From: Burkholderia cepacia | GTDB lineage: Bacteria > Pseudomonadota > Gammaproteobacteria > Burkholderiales > Burkholderiaceae | DNA length: 64,000 nucleotides | Direction: 5' to 3' | NCBI RefSeq assembly: GCF_001039005.1 | Contig: NZ_LDWR01000046.1 | Location: 186,001-250,000 of the forward strand | Shown here: one piece after another, positions 36,362 through 46,072 of the stretch | Layout of the letters: each line of letters starts with the position of its first letter | Position numbering within the stretch: the first letter of the stretch is position 1 | Notes under the pieces: model-generated | Told to the model about the DNA's origin: nothing | Databases searched by the model: none | What the model saw: the letters and a program-made list of their open reading frames with translations, nothing else | Translations under genes and position numbers: made by a program

Positions 36362-39055
36362 ATGTCCGACAACGCTTCCTCCACCGTGATCCGCCGCGCC
36401 GACTACACGCCGCCGGCCTTCCTCATCGACTCCGTCGCGCTCGAATTCGATCTCGCGCCGGCCCGCACGATCGTCAGGAATACGATGCGCGTGCGCCGCA
36501 ACCCGGACGCCGCACCCGCGCCGCACCTGGAGCTGTTGGGCGAAGCGCTCGAATTCGTCGGCGCATGGCTGGATGGCGCGCCGCATGGCGCCGTGCGCGC
36601 ACACGAGCACGGGCTGACCGTCGAGAACGTCCCCGATGCATTCGAACTGACGCTCGAAAGCGCCTGCGCACCCGACCAGAATACGACGCTGTCGGGCCTC
36701 TACGTGTCGAGCGGCAACTTCTTCACGCAGTGCGAAGCCGAAGGCTTCCGCCGCATCACCTACTTCCTCGACCGCCCGGACGTGATGGCGTCGTACACGG
36801 TGACGCTGCGCGCCGACAAGGCCGCGTACCCGGTGCTGCTGTCGAACGGCAACCTCGTCGACTCGGGCGACCTGCCCGACGGCCGCCACTTCGCGACATG
36901 GGAAGACCCGTTCCGCAAGCCGAGCTACCTGTTCGCGCTCGTCGCGGGCAAGCTCGTCGCGATCGAGGAGAAGATCACAACCGGCTCGGGCAAGGAAAAA
37001 CTGCTGCAGGTGTGGGTCGAGCCGGCCGATCTCGACAAGACGCGTCACGCGATGGATTCGCTGATCCACTCGATCCGCTGGGACGAGAAGCGTTTCGGCC
37101 TCGAACTCGATCTCGACCGCTTCATGATCGTCGCGGTCGGCGACTTCAACATGGGCGCGATGGAGAACAAGGGGCTCAACATCTTCAACACGAAGTACGT
37201 GCTGGCGAACCCCGAGACCGCGACCGACACCGACTTCGCGAACATCGAATCGGTGGTCGGCCACGAGTACTTCCACAACTGGACGGGCAACCGCGTGACC
37301 TGCCGCGACTGGTTCCAGCTGAGCCTGAAGGAAGGCCTGACGGTGTTCCGCGACCAGGAATTCTCGGCCGACATGGCCGCGGGCGACGAGGTCGAATCGG
37401 CAGCCCGTGCGGTCAAGCGCATCGAGGACGTGCGCGTGCTGCGCCAGTTGCAGTTCGCCGAGGACGCGGGCCCGATGGCACACCCGGTGCGCCCGGAAAG
37501 CTACGTCGAGATCAACAACTTCTACACGATGACCGTCTATGAGAAAGGCTCGGAAGTCGTGCGGATGTACCAGACGCTGTTCGGCCGCGACGGCTTCCGC
37601 AAGGGGATGGACCTGTACTTCAAGCGCCACGACGGCCATGCGGTGACCTGCGACGACTTCCGTCACGCGATGGCCGACGCGAACGGCCGCGACCTCGCGC
37701 AGTTCGAGCGCTGGTACAGCCAGGCCGGCACGCCGCGCGTGACGGTGAAGACCGCGTACGACGCGGCCGCGCGCCGCTATACGGTCACGCTCTCGCAGGG
37801 TTACGGCGACGCGTCATCGGCCGCGCGCGAAACGCAGCAGGGGCCGCTGCTGATTCCGTTTGCGATCGGCCTGATCGGCCGCGACGGCCGCGACCTGCCG
37901 CTGCGTCTCGACGGCGAAGCCGCTGCAGCGGGCACGACGCGCGTGCTCGACTTCACCGATACCGAGCAGACCTTCACGTTCGTCGACGTGCCGGAACAAC
38001 CGCTGCCGTCGCTGCTGCGCAACTTCTCGTCGCCGGTGATCGTCGAGTACGACTACAGCGACGACGATCTCGCGTTCCTGCTCGCGCACGACAGCGATCC
38101 GTTCAACCGCTGGGAGGCCGGCCAGCGCCTCGCGACGCGCGCGCTGCTGACGCTCGCCGCACGCGCCGCCGCGAACGAACCGCTCACGCTCGGCGCGAAC
38201 TTCGTCGCCGCGTTCCGCCGCGTACTGACCGACGCGACGCTGTCGCCGGCGTTCCGCGAACTCGCGCTGACGCTGCCGTCGGAAACCTATCTCGCGGACC
38301 AGATGGCCGAGGCCGACCCGGCCGCCGTGCATCGCGCACGCCTGTTCGTGCGCCGCCAGCTCGCGACCGCGCTGCGCGCCGACTGGCTCGCCGCCTACGA
38401 ACAGCACCAGACGCCCGGTGCATACGAGCCGACGCCGGAGGCCTCCGGCCGCCGCGCGCTGAAGAACCTCGCGCTCGCGTATCTCGCCGAACTCGACGAC
38501 CCGGCCGATGCCGTGCGCCTCGCGACCGCGCAGTACGACGCGGCGAACAACATGACCGATCGCGCGGCTGCGCTCGGCGCGCTGCTGTCCGCGGCGGCCG
38601 CGGGCGGGAACGGGTCGGCCGAGCATGCGCTCGACGACTTCTATCGTCGCTTCGAGAAGGAAGCGCTCGTGATCGACAAGTGGTTCGCGATGCAGGCTGC
38701 GCAACGCGGCACGCCCGCGCAGCCGACGCTCGCGAAGGTTCGCAAGCTGCTCGCGCACCCCGCGTTCAACCTGAAGAACCCGAACCGCGCGCGCTCGCTG
38801 ATCTTCAGCTTCTGCGCGGCCAACCCCGCGCAATTCCACGCGGCGGACGGCTCGGGTTACGCGTTCTGGGCCGAACAGGTGCTCGCGCTCGACGCGATCA
38901 ACCCGCAGGTCGCGGCGCGCCTCGCCCGCTCGCTCGAACTGTGGCGCCGCTACACGCCTGCCCTGCGCGACCGGATGCGCGAAGCGCTCGAGCAGGTCGC
39001 CGCCGGCGCGAAATCGCGTGACGTGCGCGAGATCGTCGAGAAGGCGCTCGCATAA
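36362..39055 (+). CDS. pepN: Aminopeptidase N
   Basis: Cytosolic M1 zinc aminopeptidase. 897 aa; exopeptidase motif GAMENKG (about 265), zinc motif HEYFHNWTGNR (about 301-311) with the third ligand Glu in LKEGLTVFRDQEF, and the C-terminal DUF3458 domains of the bacterial PepN type. ATG 36362 lies about 60 bp after a TACAAT -10-like box (36296-36301); a longer in-frame start falls inside that promoter. Followed by a strong terminator. Confidence 0.97.
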   Translation: MSDNASSTVIRRADYTPPAFLIDSVALEFDLAPARTIVRNTMRVRRNPDAAPAPHLELLGEALEFVGAWLDGAPHGAVRAHEHGLTVENVPDAFELTLESACAPDQNTTLSGLYVSSGNFFTQCEAEGFRRITYFLDRPDVMASYTVTLRADKAAYPVLLSNGNLVDSGDLPDGRHFATWEDPFRKPSYLFALVAGKLVAIEEKITTGSGKEKLLQVWVEPADLDKTRHAMDSLIHSIRWDEKRFGLELDLDRFMIVAVGDFNMGAMENKGLNIFNTKYVLANPETATDTDFANIESVVGHEYFHNWTGNRVTCRDWFQLSLKEGLTVFRDQEFSADMAAGDEVESAARAVKRIEDVRVLRQLQFAEDAGPMAHPVRPESYVEINNFYTMTVYEKGSEVVRMYQTLFGRDGFRKGMDLYFKRHDGHAVTCDDFRHAMADANGRDLAQFERWYSQAGTPRVTVKTAYDAAARRYTVTLSQGYGDASSAARETQQGPLLIPFAIGLIGRDGRDLPLRLDGEAAAAGTTRVLDFTDTEQTFTFVDVPEQPLPSLLRNFSSPVIVEYDYSDDDLAFLLAHDSDPFNRWEAGQRLATRALLTLAARAAANEPLTLGANFVAAFRRVLTDATLSPAFRELALTLPSETYLADQMAEADPAAVHRARLFVRRQLATALRADWLAAYEQHQTPGAYEPTPEASGRRALKNLALAYLAELDDPADAVRLATAQYDAANNMTDRAAALGALLSAAAAGGNGSAEHALDDFYRRFEKEALVIDKWFAMQAAQRGTPAQPTLAKVRKLLAHPAFNLKNPNRARSLIFSFCAANPAQFHAADGSGYAFWAEQVLALDAINPQVAARLARSLELWRRYTPALRDRMREALEQVAAGAKSRDVREIVEKALA

Positions 39056-39086
39056 CGCAATCGACCGCATCGCGCACGCGCGATAC

Positions 39087-39121
39087 AGCCGGCGCCGCCT
39101 GTCGCGGCGCCGGCTTTTTTA
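39087..39121 (+). terminator. Rho-independent terminator of pepN
   Basis: AGCCGGCGCCGC (39087-39098) pairs with GCGGCGCCGGCT (39104-39115), followed by a T7 run, 32 bp after the pepN stop. Confidence 0.88.
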
Positions 39122-39335
39122 TTGCACGAATGCAACCGACACCGGGGCCGATCGCGGGGTCCGACCGCACGGTTGGCCGCCGCGGCCATGCGCATTCCGC
39201 CTGGCGCCGACGCCTGAAACCGGGCCGACTCGGCCGCCCGGCCATGTAACCGGACGAAAAAAGCCGGCGGCACGGAAAGCGCGGCGGGTAAAATTACGGC
39301 CATTCAAGGATTCTTTTGGCCTTTCGGAGTCTGTC

Positions 39336-40349
39336 ATGTCCATTGCCCGCCGCACCACGCTGTCGAAATTCCTGATCGAACAGCAACGTGAGACCAACAA
39401 CCTCCCCGCCGACCTGCGCCTGCTGATCGAAGTCGTCGCACGCGCGTGCAAGGCGATCAGCTACAACGTGTCGAAGGGCGCGCTCGGAGAAGCGCTCGGC
39501 ACCGCCGGCAGCGAGAACGTCCAGGGCGAAGTGCAGAAGAAGCTCGACATCCTGTCGAACGAGATCCTGCTCGACGCGAACGAATGGGGCGGCAACCTCG
39601 CCGCGATGGCGTCGGAAGAAATGGAAACGTTCTTCCCGATCCCCGCGAACTACCCGCGCGGCGAATACCTGCTCGTGTTCGACCCGCTCGACGGCTCGTC
39701 GAACATCGACGTGAACGTGTCGATCGGCACGATCTTCTCGGTGCTGCGCTGCCCGGACGGCAAGCAGGCCACCGAGGAGTCGTTCCTGCAACCCGGCACG
39801 CAGCAGGTCGCGGCCGGCTACGCCGTCTACGGCCCGCAGACGGTGTTCGTGCTGACGACCGGCAACGGCGTGAACTGCTTCACGCTCGACCGCGAAGTCG
39901 GCTCGTGGGTGCTCACGCAAAGCAACATGCAGATCCCGGCCGACACGCGCGAATACGCGATCAACGCATCGAACGCGCGCCACTGGTACGACCCGGTCAA
40001 GCGCTACGTCGACGAACTGAACGCCGGCAAGGACGGCCCGCGCGGCGACAACTTCAACATGCGCTGGATCGCGTCGATGGTCGCCGACGTGCACCGTATC
40101 CTGAACCGCGGCGGCGTCTTCATGTACCCGGCCGACAAGCGCACGCCGGATCGCCCGGGCAAGCTGCGCCTGATGTACGAAGCGAACCCGATGTCGTTCA
40201 TCGTCGAACAGGCGGGCGGTGCCGCGACGACCGGCACGCAGCGCATCATGGAAGTGCAGCCGACGGGCCTGCACCAGCGCGTGCCCGTGTTCCTCGGTTC
40301 GAAGAACGAAGTCGAGCGTGTGACCGGCTATCACGACGACGCGAAATAA
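39336..40349 (+). CDS. fbp: Fructose-1,6-bisphosphatase class I
   Basis: Gluconeogenic hydrolysis of fructose-1,6-bisphosphate. 337 aa; metal-binding motif VFDPLDGSSNIDVNVSIGTIFSV (about 112-134) and the upstream SEEME loop; C-terminal active-site segment KLRLMYEANPMSFIVEQAGG. A TAAAAT box at 39289-39294 is the likely -10, giving a short leader before the ATG at 39336. Frame extension upstream overlaps the pepN terminator and is rejected. Confidence 0.97.
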   Translation: MSIARRTTLSKFLIEQQRETNNLPADLRLLIEVVARACKAISYNVSKGALGEALGTAGSENVQGEVQKKLDILSNEILLDANEWGGNLAAMASEEMETFFPIPANYPRGEYLLVFDPLDGSSNIDVNVSIGTIFSVLRCPDGKQATEESFLQPGTQQVAAGYAVYGPQTVFVLTTGNGVNCFTLDREVGSWVLTQSNMQIPADTREYAINASNARHWYDPVKRYVDELNAGKDGPRGDNFNMRWIASMVADVHRILNRGGVFMYPADKRTPDRPGKLRLMYEANPMSFIVEQAGGAATTGTQRIMEVQPTGLHQRVPVFLGSKNEVERVTGYHDDAK

Positions 40350-40511
40350 TTTGCACTGCAGCACTGGACGGAGGTGCGAGACGCAAGTAGAATCGCGCCT
40401 CGCGATGTGGCCCTGACCGGTCGCATCGCAGTGAAGTGAAAGCGGAAAGTCCGCCGGATCGATGGTTTCGCGAAGCAGCCGCAGCAAGCTGAAAAAAATT
40501 CGCAAAACCTA

Positions 40512-40541
40512 TTGCCAAGATCTCGGAATTGACCATATAAT
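40512..40541 (+). promoter_or_regulatory. Promoter of tRNA-Thr
   Basis: TTGCCA (40512-40517), 18-bp spacer, TATAAT (40536-40541), 14 bp before the mature 5' end. Confidence 0.65.
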
Positions 40542-40555
40542 TTCATTTCTCTGCT

Positions 40556-40631
40556 GCCGGTGTAGCTCAGTTGGTAGAGCAGCGCATTCGTAATGCGAAG
40601 GTCGTAGGTTCGACTCCTATCTCCGGCACCA
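40556..40631 (+). tRNA. tRNA-Thr (CGT)
   Basis: 76 nt with encoded CCA. The anticodon arm GCATTCGTAATGC gives anticodon CGT (codon ACG). T-loop TTCGACT. The body is very similar to E. coli thrW, and the acceptor stem has one mismatch at pair 6-67. A strong terminator follows. Confidence 0.97.
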
Positions 40632-40637
40632 AGACAT

Positions 40638-40678
40638 AAAGGTCTGACAAGCATCGCTTGTCAGACCTTTTCTCTTTT
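40638..40678 (+). terminator. Rho-independent terminator of tRNA-Thr
   Basis: AAAGGTCTGACAAGC (40638-40652) pairs perfectly with GCTTGTCAGACCTTT (40656-40670), followed by TCTCTTTT. Confidence 0.9.
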
Positions 40679-40799
40679 CCGGCGCCAAAATCGCGCGCCC
40701 GTCCTCTCCCCGCCATCTCCGCTTGCGGGCATCTCCCGACTCACGCGCCGCGCGCCGCCGATTACAATCGCCGGACCACTCCGCCCTCTCCTTCGCATC

Positions 40800-41609
40800 A
40801 TGCGCACCTGGCGTCTCGAGCGACCGAATCTCACCGGGCAACTGGACGTATCCCGCGCGACGGGACTTGTCGCCGCAATCGGCGGCAACGATCCGAACGC
40901 GTTCGCGGCCGAAGTCCTGAAACTGTTCGACGATGCGCTGTCGATCACGCAGTGCACGATCTTCGCGTACGAATTCGGCAACCGCCCACGCACGATGTCG
41001 GTCGCCGATCATCGCGGCGGCCGCTATCTGCGCGACATCGCCGACACCTACGCGCGACATTTCTACGCGCTCGACGGCAACCAGCAGATCGTGTCGACCG
41101 CGCATCGCAGCGCACGCCGTCATGACCTTCTGCTGCATCAGCAGACCGGCGACGAAATCGGTCACGAAGCGTATCGCGCCGCCTGCTATCGCGGCCCCGA
41201 TGTGTCCGACCGGCTGGCGCTGCTGATGCAGCCCGGCGATGCGGTCTGGCTGTCGATCAACCTGTACCGCGCACATCGCAGCGGCACGTTCCAGCCGCGC
41301 GAGATCGCGTCGATCGAAACGCTCGCGCCGCTGATCGCGCAGGCCGCGAAGCATCACTACGCGCTTGCCGGCGCGGCGCAGATCGGCATCCCGCAACGGA
41401 TGCTCGCGCGACTGCGCAATGCATGCCCCGCGCTGTCCAAGCGAGAACTCGACGTGCTGCGCGGCATACTCGAAGGCCAGACCGCGCACGAGATCGGCGA
41501 GACGATCGGCGTGAAGGCATCGAGCGTCGTCACCTACCAGAAGCGCGCATACCGGCGCCTCGGCATCTCGAGCCAGCGCGAGCTGTTCGCACTGTGCATG
41601 CAGCCCTGA
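40800..41609 (+). CDS. LuxR-type HTH transcriptional regulator
   Basis: 269 aa. The C-terminal ~60 residues are a LuxR/GerE helix-turn-helix (LSKRELDVLRGILEGQTAHEIGETIGVKASSVVTYQKRAYRRLGI in segments). The N-terminal ~195 residues are a sensor region without the autoinducer-binding signature, so it is probably not a quorum-sensing receptor. TACAAT at 40763-40768 is a probable -10. The FAD monooxygenase gene and its DUF2783 partner follow on the same strand after 173 bp and are likely targets. Confidence 0.85.
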   Translation: MRTWRLERPNLTGQLDVSRATGLVAAIGGNDPNAFAAEVLKLFDDALSITQCTIFAYEFGNRPRTMSVADHRGGRYLRDIADTYARHFYALDGNQQIVSTAHRSARRHDLLLHQQTGDEIGHEAYRAACYRGPDVSDRLALLMQPGDAVWLSINLYRAHRSGTFQPREIASIETLAPLIAQAAKHHYALAGAAQIGIPQRMLARLRNACPALSKRELDVLRGILEGQTAHEIGETIGVKASSVVTYQKRAYRRLGISSQRELFALCMQP

Positions 41610-41782
41610 GCCCGCCTCTGCCCGATCTGCCCGCCGCAAGCGCAGCAAGATGATTCCAGCCCGCCGTTGTACCCGGAATGGGGACAGCGGCGGGCCGGCC
41701 GGCTTCCATACTGCAGCGACCTGTTGCACGCATCGCGCCACCGACGCGTGCCTGTCGAACCGGACTACCCTGGAAGCCAACG

Positions 41783-43516
41783 ATGGCCATCGAATTCAAG
41801 CCCTATCCGTTCGTCGCCGAGCGCCATCCCGCGCACCTGCCTGCCTGCGACGCCGGCATCGATACGCACCGGCATCGCGTCGCGATCGTCGGCGGCGGCC
41901 CCGTGGGCCTCACCGTCGCGCTCGGCCTCGCGAACCACGGCATCCGCAGCGCGCTGATCGAGGCCGACGATGCGGTCTGCCACGGCAGTCGCGCAATCTG
42001 TATCTCGCGGCGCAGCCTCGAGATCATCGAGCGGCTCGGCGCGCTCGACGACTTCCTGCGCGTAGGGCTGCCGTGGACCGGCGGACGCAGCTTCTACCGT
42101 CGCGACGAAGTGCTGCATTTCACGATGCCGCAGGACGAAAACCAGAAGCTGCCGCCGATGGTGAATCTCGCGCAGTATCACATCGAGCAGTTTCTGCTCG
42201 ACGCCGCGCTGCGCCGCCCCGAACTCATCGAGATCCGCTGGCAGGCGAAGGTCACCGGCGTGACCCGGCAGCCGAACGGCGTGCGTCTGGATGTCGACAC
42301 GCCGCTCGGCGGCTACGCGCTCGACGCCGACTGGGTCGTCGCGTGCGACGGCGGACGCAGCACGATGCGCGACGCGCTCGGCCTGTCGCTCCAGGGCACG
42401 AGCTACGAGGGTCGTTATGTGATCGTCGACATCGCGCTCGACAGCGACCGGCCGACCGAACGGCTCGCGTACTTCGATTCGTCGTCGAACCCGGGTTCGA
42501 CCGTGCTCGTCCACAAGCAGCCCGACAACGTGTGGCGGATCGACTACCAGCTGCGCGACGACGAGGATGCCGAAGCGGCCGTGAAGCCGGAGAACGTGAT
42601 CCCGCGCGTGCAGAACCTGCTCGACATGATGGGCGAGCACGGCGACTGGTCGCCGATCTGGATCACGATCTACAAGGCGAACGCGCTGACGCTCGAGCGC
42701 TACCGGCACGGCCGCGTGCTGTTCTGCGGCGACGCCGCGCATCTCGTGCCGATCTTCGGCGTGCGCGGCGCGAATTCGGGCATCGACGATGCGGACAACC
42801 TTGCGTGGAAACTCGCGTACGTGCTCCACGGCATCGCATCGGATGCGCTGCTCGACAGCTACTCGGACGAGCGCGTGTTCGCGACGCACGAGAACCTGCG
42901 CTACGGCACGAAGAGCACCGAGTTCATGGCGCCGCCGTCGTTTGCATTCGAGCTGATGCGCAAGGCGGTGCTGACGCTCGCGGTCCGGCATCCGGCGCTG
43001 CGTTCGCTGATCAACCCGCGCCAGACGTCGGCAATCGCATATTCGACGTCGCCGCTCAACGCGGCCGAACGCGATACGTTCGCGGCCGGCCCGGCACCCG
43101 GCACGGTGCTCGTGGAGTGCCCGCTGACGCTGTACGCCGCGCACGGCGGTGACGCACGCCGCGGCCACCTGACCGATCTCGTCGCCGCGCGCTTCACCGC
43201 GCTCTGCTTTACGGCCGACGGTGCCCCCGATCCATCGCTGGCCGATCTCGAACGGCGCCTGCGGGATGCGCGGATCCCGTTCGCGCTCGTCACGCTCGCA
43301 CGGCACGCGGCGCCGCAGCAACCAGCCTGCGGCGGCCATGACGACAACAGCCGGCTGTTCGACCTGTACGGCGCGCGCAACGGCACCGTCTATCTCGTGC
43401 GTCCGGACGGGCACGTCCTCGGCCGCTGGCACGACGCTCGCGCCGACGACGTGGCCGCCGCGCTCGAGCGCGCACTCCATCCGTGCGCAGCAACCGATCT
43501 TCAGGAAACCGCATGA
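41783..43516 (+). CDS. FAD-dependent monooxygenase (phenolic hydroxylase, MhpA-like)
   Basis: 577-aa class A flavin monooxygenase. FAD motif VAIVGGGPVGLTVALGLANHG (about 33-53), DG motif WVVACDGGRSTMRDALGL (about 185), GD motif GRVLFCGDAAHLVPIFGVRGANSGIDDADNLAWKL (in segments, about 312-345) and a C-terminal thioredoxin-like region ending VYLVRPDGHVLGRW. An aromatic substrate such as a hydroxyphenyl acid is likely but unproven. ATG 41783 fits the family start. It overlaps the DUF2783 gene by ATGA, so the two are coupled. Confidence 0.88.
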   Translation: MAIEFKPYPFVAERHPAHLPACDAGIDTHRHRVAIVGGGPVGLTVALGLANHGIRSALIEADDAVCHGSRAICISRRSLEIIERLGALDDFLRVGLPWTGGRSFYRRDEVLHFTMPQDENQKLPPMVNLAQYHIEQFLLDAALRRPELIEIRWQAKVTGVTRQPNGVRLDVDTPLGGYALDADWVVACDGGRSTMRDALGLSLQGTSYEGRYVIVDIALDSDRPTERLAYFDSSSNPGSTVLVHKQPDNVWRIDYQLRDDEDAEAAVKPENVIPRVQNLLDMMGEHGDWSPIWITIYKANALTLERYRHGRVLFCGDAAHLVPIFGVRGANSGIDDADNLAWKLAYVLHGIASDALLDSYSDERVFATHENLRYGTKSTEFMAPPSFAFELMRKAVLTLAVRHPALRSLINPRQTSAIAYSTSPLNAAERDTFAAGPAPGTVLVECPLTLYAAHGGDARRGHLTDLVAARFTALCFTADGAPDPSLADLERRLRDARIPFALVTLARHAAPQQPACGGHDDNSRLFDLYGARNGTVYLVRPDGHVLGRWHDARADDVAAALERALHPCAATDLQETA

Positions 43517-43725
43517 TGACCGACGCCGAACGCGACACCCTCTACACCGACCTGTGCCGCACGATGACCCGTATCGGCGAAGCCGATGCATCGCTCTTTC
43601 TCGCCCGTTTCGCACTGCTGTCGATCGAGGCGATCGGCGATACCGCGACCGTCGCACGGCTGATCGCCGACGCAAGCGACGGACTGCCCGAGGCGGGCAT
43701 GCCGGCATCGACGCATGGACGGTGA
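43513..43725 (+). CDS. DUF2783 domain protein, partner of the FAD monooxygenase
   Basis: 70 aa, all-helical (ERDTLYTDLCRTMTRIGEADASLFLARFALLSIEAIGD). DUF2783 proteins are short and typically encoded directly after aromatic FAD hydroxylases; function unknown, perhaps an accessory subunit. The start overlaps the monooxygenase stop (ATGATG, first ATG at 43513, second at 43516). Confidence 0.85.
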   Translation: MMTDAERDTLYTDLCRTMTRIGEADASLFLARFALLSIEAIGDTATVARLIADASDGLPEAGMPASTHGR

Positions 43726-43990
43726 GGCGCTCGAACCACGGACGTCACCTTCGATTGTTTCTTACAAATTCATTTCGTTACGCGTCGTCCGCGCACGCGC
43801 CGCGCCGTGGGCAGACAAATTTCCTGGAAAATCCGGATAAGGGTGCATAACATTACTTAACGATTCTGACCCGTCTATCGCGTTACATTGCGTGGGCGGC
43901 GCGGCAGGTCGCAATGCCGCCCTCACCCAGCTTGCGGCGCGACAGCCGGCGTCCGGTCATTTCGACTCAACCCAAGGAGAGGACATCACC

Positions 43991-44245
43991 ATGACTCATG
44001 GCTTGATTATGTGGCTCATCATCGGCGCGATCGCCGGCTGGCTTGCCGGCTTGCTCGTCAAGGGCGGCGGCTTCGGGCTGATCGTCGACATCATCGTCGG
44101 GATCGTCGGCGCGGTGATCGGCGGCTGGCTCGCCGGCTTGCTCGGCATCAGCATCGGCAGCGGCTTCATCGGCTCGGTGATCGTCGCGGTCGTCGGCGCG
44201 GTGATCCTGCTGTTCGTGATCCGGCTATTCAAGCGAGCGGCCTGA
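43991..44245 (+). CDS. GlsB/YeaQ/YmgE family stress-response membrane protein
   Basis: 84 aa, three hydrophobic glycine-rich helices (IIGAIAGWLAGLLVKGGGFG, IVGIVGAVIGGWLAGLLGIS and IVAVVGAVILLFVIRLF). Transglycosylase-associated protein family; inner membrane, often induced by envelope or acid stress. A strong RBS (AAGGAGAGGACATCACC) precedes ATG 43991. Monocistronic, convergent with the copper-type operon. Confidence 0.9.
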   Translation: MTHGLIMWLIIGAIAGWLAGLLVKGGGFGLIVDIIVGIVGAVIGGWLAGLLGISIGSGFIGSVIVAVVGAVILLFVIRLFKRAA

Positions 44246-44324
44246 CGATTCTCTCCACGCGCCTTCGGGCGCGTTTTCGCATCAGGCCGGCGCGCGGCTC
44301 GTTCGCCGCGCGCCACCGGCTGTT

Positions 44325-44807
44325 TCAGCGCTTCGCGCGCTGCAACCAGCCGTCGAGCACATCGGCCGTCGGCAATCCGCTGCGCGCTTCACGTGCGCCA
44401 TCGCGTCCGATCCACACGGTACGCGGTATTTCCCCTCGCCATCCCGCATCGAGCGCCGCCCGCAGACGCTCGGGCATCGGCTCCGCGTTCGCATACTGCG
44501 CGACCTGCGGCGGCAGGTTCATCTGCGCGAGTGCCTGCGAGATCGCCCCGTCGTTGTCGTCGTACGCATCCATCGCGACCATCGCGAGTTGCACCTCCGG
44601 ATGACGGCGCTGCCACGCGACCAGATGCGCGGCGTTCTCGCGACAGTATCCGCAATCGAGCGACCAGATCTCGACCGCAAGCGGCCGCTCGTGCGCCGTT
44701 GCATACAAGCGCGCGACGTCGGCCGCGCGCAGCGGCTGCAGTTCGCTGCCGGCCCACGCCGGCACGCTCGCGAGCACGATGCCGATCAACACAATCAGCC
44801 GTTTCAT
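44325..44807 (-). CDS. Exported thioredoxin-like protein with CxxC
   Basis: 160 aa. Signal peptide (MKRLIVLIGIVLASVPAWAG), then a thioredoxin-like fold with redox motif C52-G-Y-C55 in VEIWSLDCGYCRENAAHL and the cis-Pro region RTVWIGRDG. TlpA/DsbE-like; could keep periplasmic thiols or a copper site reduced. Start overlaps the BNR gene stop (44804-44807), so it is the last gene of the DUF2946/TonB/BNR operon. Confidence 0.85.
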   Translation of the reverse strand: MKRLIVLIGIVLASVPAWAGSELQPLRAADVARLYATAHERPLAVEIWSLDCGYCRENAAHLVAWQRRHPEVQLAMVAMDAYDDNDGAISQALAQMNLPPQVAQYANAEPMPERLRAALDAGWRGEIPRTVWIGRDGAREARSGLPTADVLDGWLQRAKR

Positions 44808-46072
44808 GGCGCGCCCTCCACGGCGATCAGCCGATAGCCGTCGTTGCGCGTGCGCCATGACAGGTAGATGCGGCCCGCGTCGTCGAGCAGTTGCGGGTTG
44901 TCGCTCGCACCCGACGTCGACGCGATCACCCGCGGCGCCGACCAGTGCTCGCCGCGATCGTCCGACCGGCGCAGCTTGATCTGCATCGTGTCGCCGTCGA
45001 ACGCCTTCCATGCGAGCCACACGACGTCGCCGCGCGCGACGAGCGCCGCATGCGACGCCTGCTCGCCGGGCACCGCAGGATTCGCGCCGAACGCCCACGG
45101 CGTACCGCGCGGCCGGCCATCGGCGCCGATACGCAAATAGAACACGTCGGCATGACCGTCGACCACGCCGAACCAGGCAAGATGGCGCGTGCCGTCCGGC
45201 GTGATCGCCAGCGCCGGCCCATGCTCGGGGCACGCCTCGACATGCCAGTTCGAGAACGTCGCGCGCACCGGCACGACCGGCTCAGACGCCGATACGGGCA
45301 GCACCGCAAGCGCGTGATCGCGGATCTGCCCCGGAAACAAGTTGCGCCACACGGCCTCGATGCGTCCGGCCGGATCGATCGCCATCGCAATCCGGCAGCA
45401 TTCGCACGTGTGGTCGGTCACCTTGCGTTCGGGTTCGAACGATGCACCGCCGTCGCGCGACACCGCGTAGTAGACGGCCGCGCCTTCGTACGCCTGCCCA
45501 GCCGCCTTCGCCGCGACGAGATCGCGCTTGTCGATCCAGGCGATCGCGATGTTGCCGGCCGGATCGACGGCCATCATGTCGAAGCGGTGCGTGATCGCCT
45601 GCCGGTCGCGATGCACGGTAACGGGCACGCTCCAGGTCGCACCGCCGTCGAGCGATCGCGAGAAGCGCACCATACCCGTGTATGGCGCATCGAGCGGCAT
45701 CGACCACGACACGTACACCGCTCGCCCGTCCGGACTCGTCGCGATCTTCGGGCGATTCTCGGCACTCGTGTAGATCGGCTCAGGCATCGCGTTGACGGTG
45801 ACGGGCGCGGACAGCGTGCGGCCCGCGTCGTCGGAATGCACGACGACGACGTGCGCGCCTTCGACCCACACGACCCACAGCCGGTGACGCGCGTCGAACG
45901 TCGCACCCGTCGCGAGCGGCTGCTTCTGCTGCGCAGGCGCGGCCTGCATGCTCATGTGCGCGGCGTGCGGATCGGCGGCCTTCGGCACGTCTTGGGCATC
46001 GTGCGCGCCAGCGGTCGACAGCGCCGCGAGCCATAGCGCGCAGCCTGCCGCGAACGACTTCACAGCGACCAT
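44804..46072 (-). CDS. Exported BNR/sialidase-like beta-propeller protein with CxCC motif
   Basis: 422 aa. Signal peptide (AGCALWLAALSTAGA), a His/Met-rich segment just after it (DPHAAHMSMQ, residues 34-43), then BNR-type repeats (HSDDAGRT, SRSLDGGATWS, SRDGGASFEP, RSDDRGEHWS) forming a six-blade propeller-like fold. A conserved-looking THTCECC-type cluster lies at C223, C225 and C226 (DHTCECCRI). I see no sialidase catalytic set (RIP, Asp box with Tyr/Glu), so enzyme activity is doubtful; metal binding is more likely. Overlaps the TonB receptor gene by 13 nt and the next gene by 4. Confidence 0.8.
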   Translation of the reverse strand: MVAVKSFAAGCALWLAALSTAGAHDAQDVPKAADPHAAHMSMQAAPAQQKQPLATGATFDARHRLWVVWVEGAHVVVVHSDDAGRTLSAPVTVNAMPEPIYTSAENRPKIATSPDGRAVYVSWSMPLDAPYTGMVRFSRSLDGGATWSVPVTVHRDRQAITHRFDMMAVDPAGNIAIAWIDKRDLVAAKAAGQAYEGAAVYYAVSRDGGASFEPERKVTDHTCECCRIAMAIDPAGRIEAVWRNLFPGQIRDHALAVLPVSASEPVVPVRATFSNWHVEACPEHGPALAITPDGTRHLAWFGVVDGHADVFYLRIGADGRPRGTPWAFGANPAVPGEQASHAALVARGDVVWLAWKAFDGDTMQIKLRRSDDRGEHWSAPRVIASTSGASDNPQLLDDAGRIYLSWRTRNDGYRLIAVEGAP

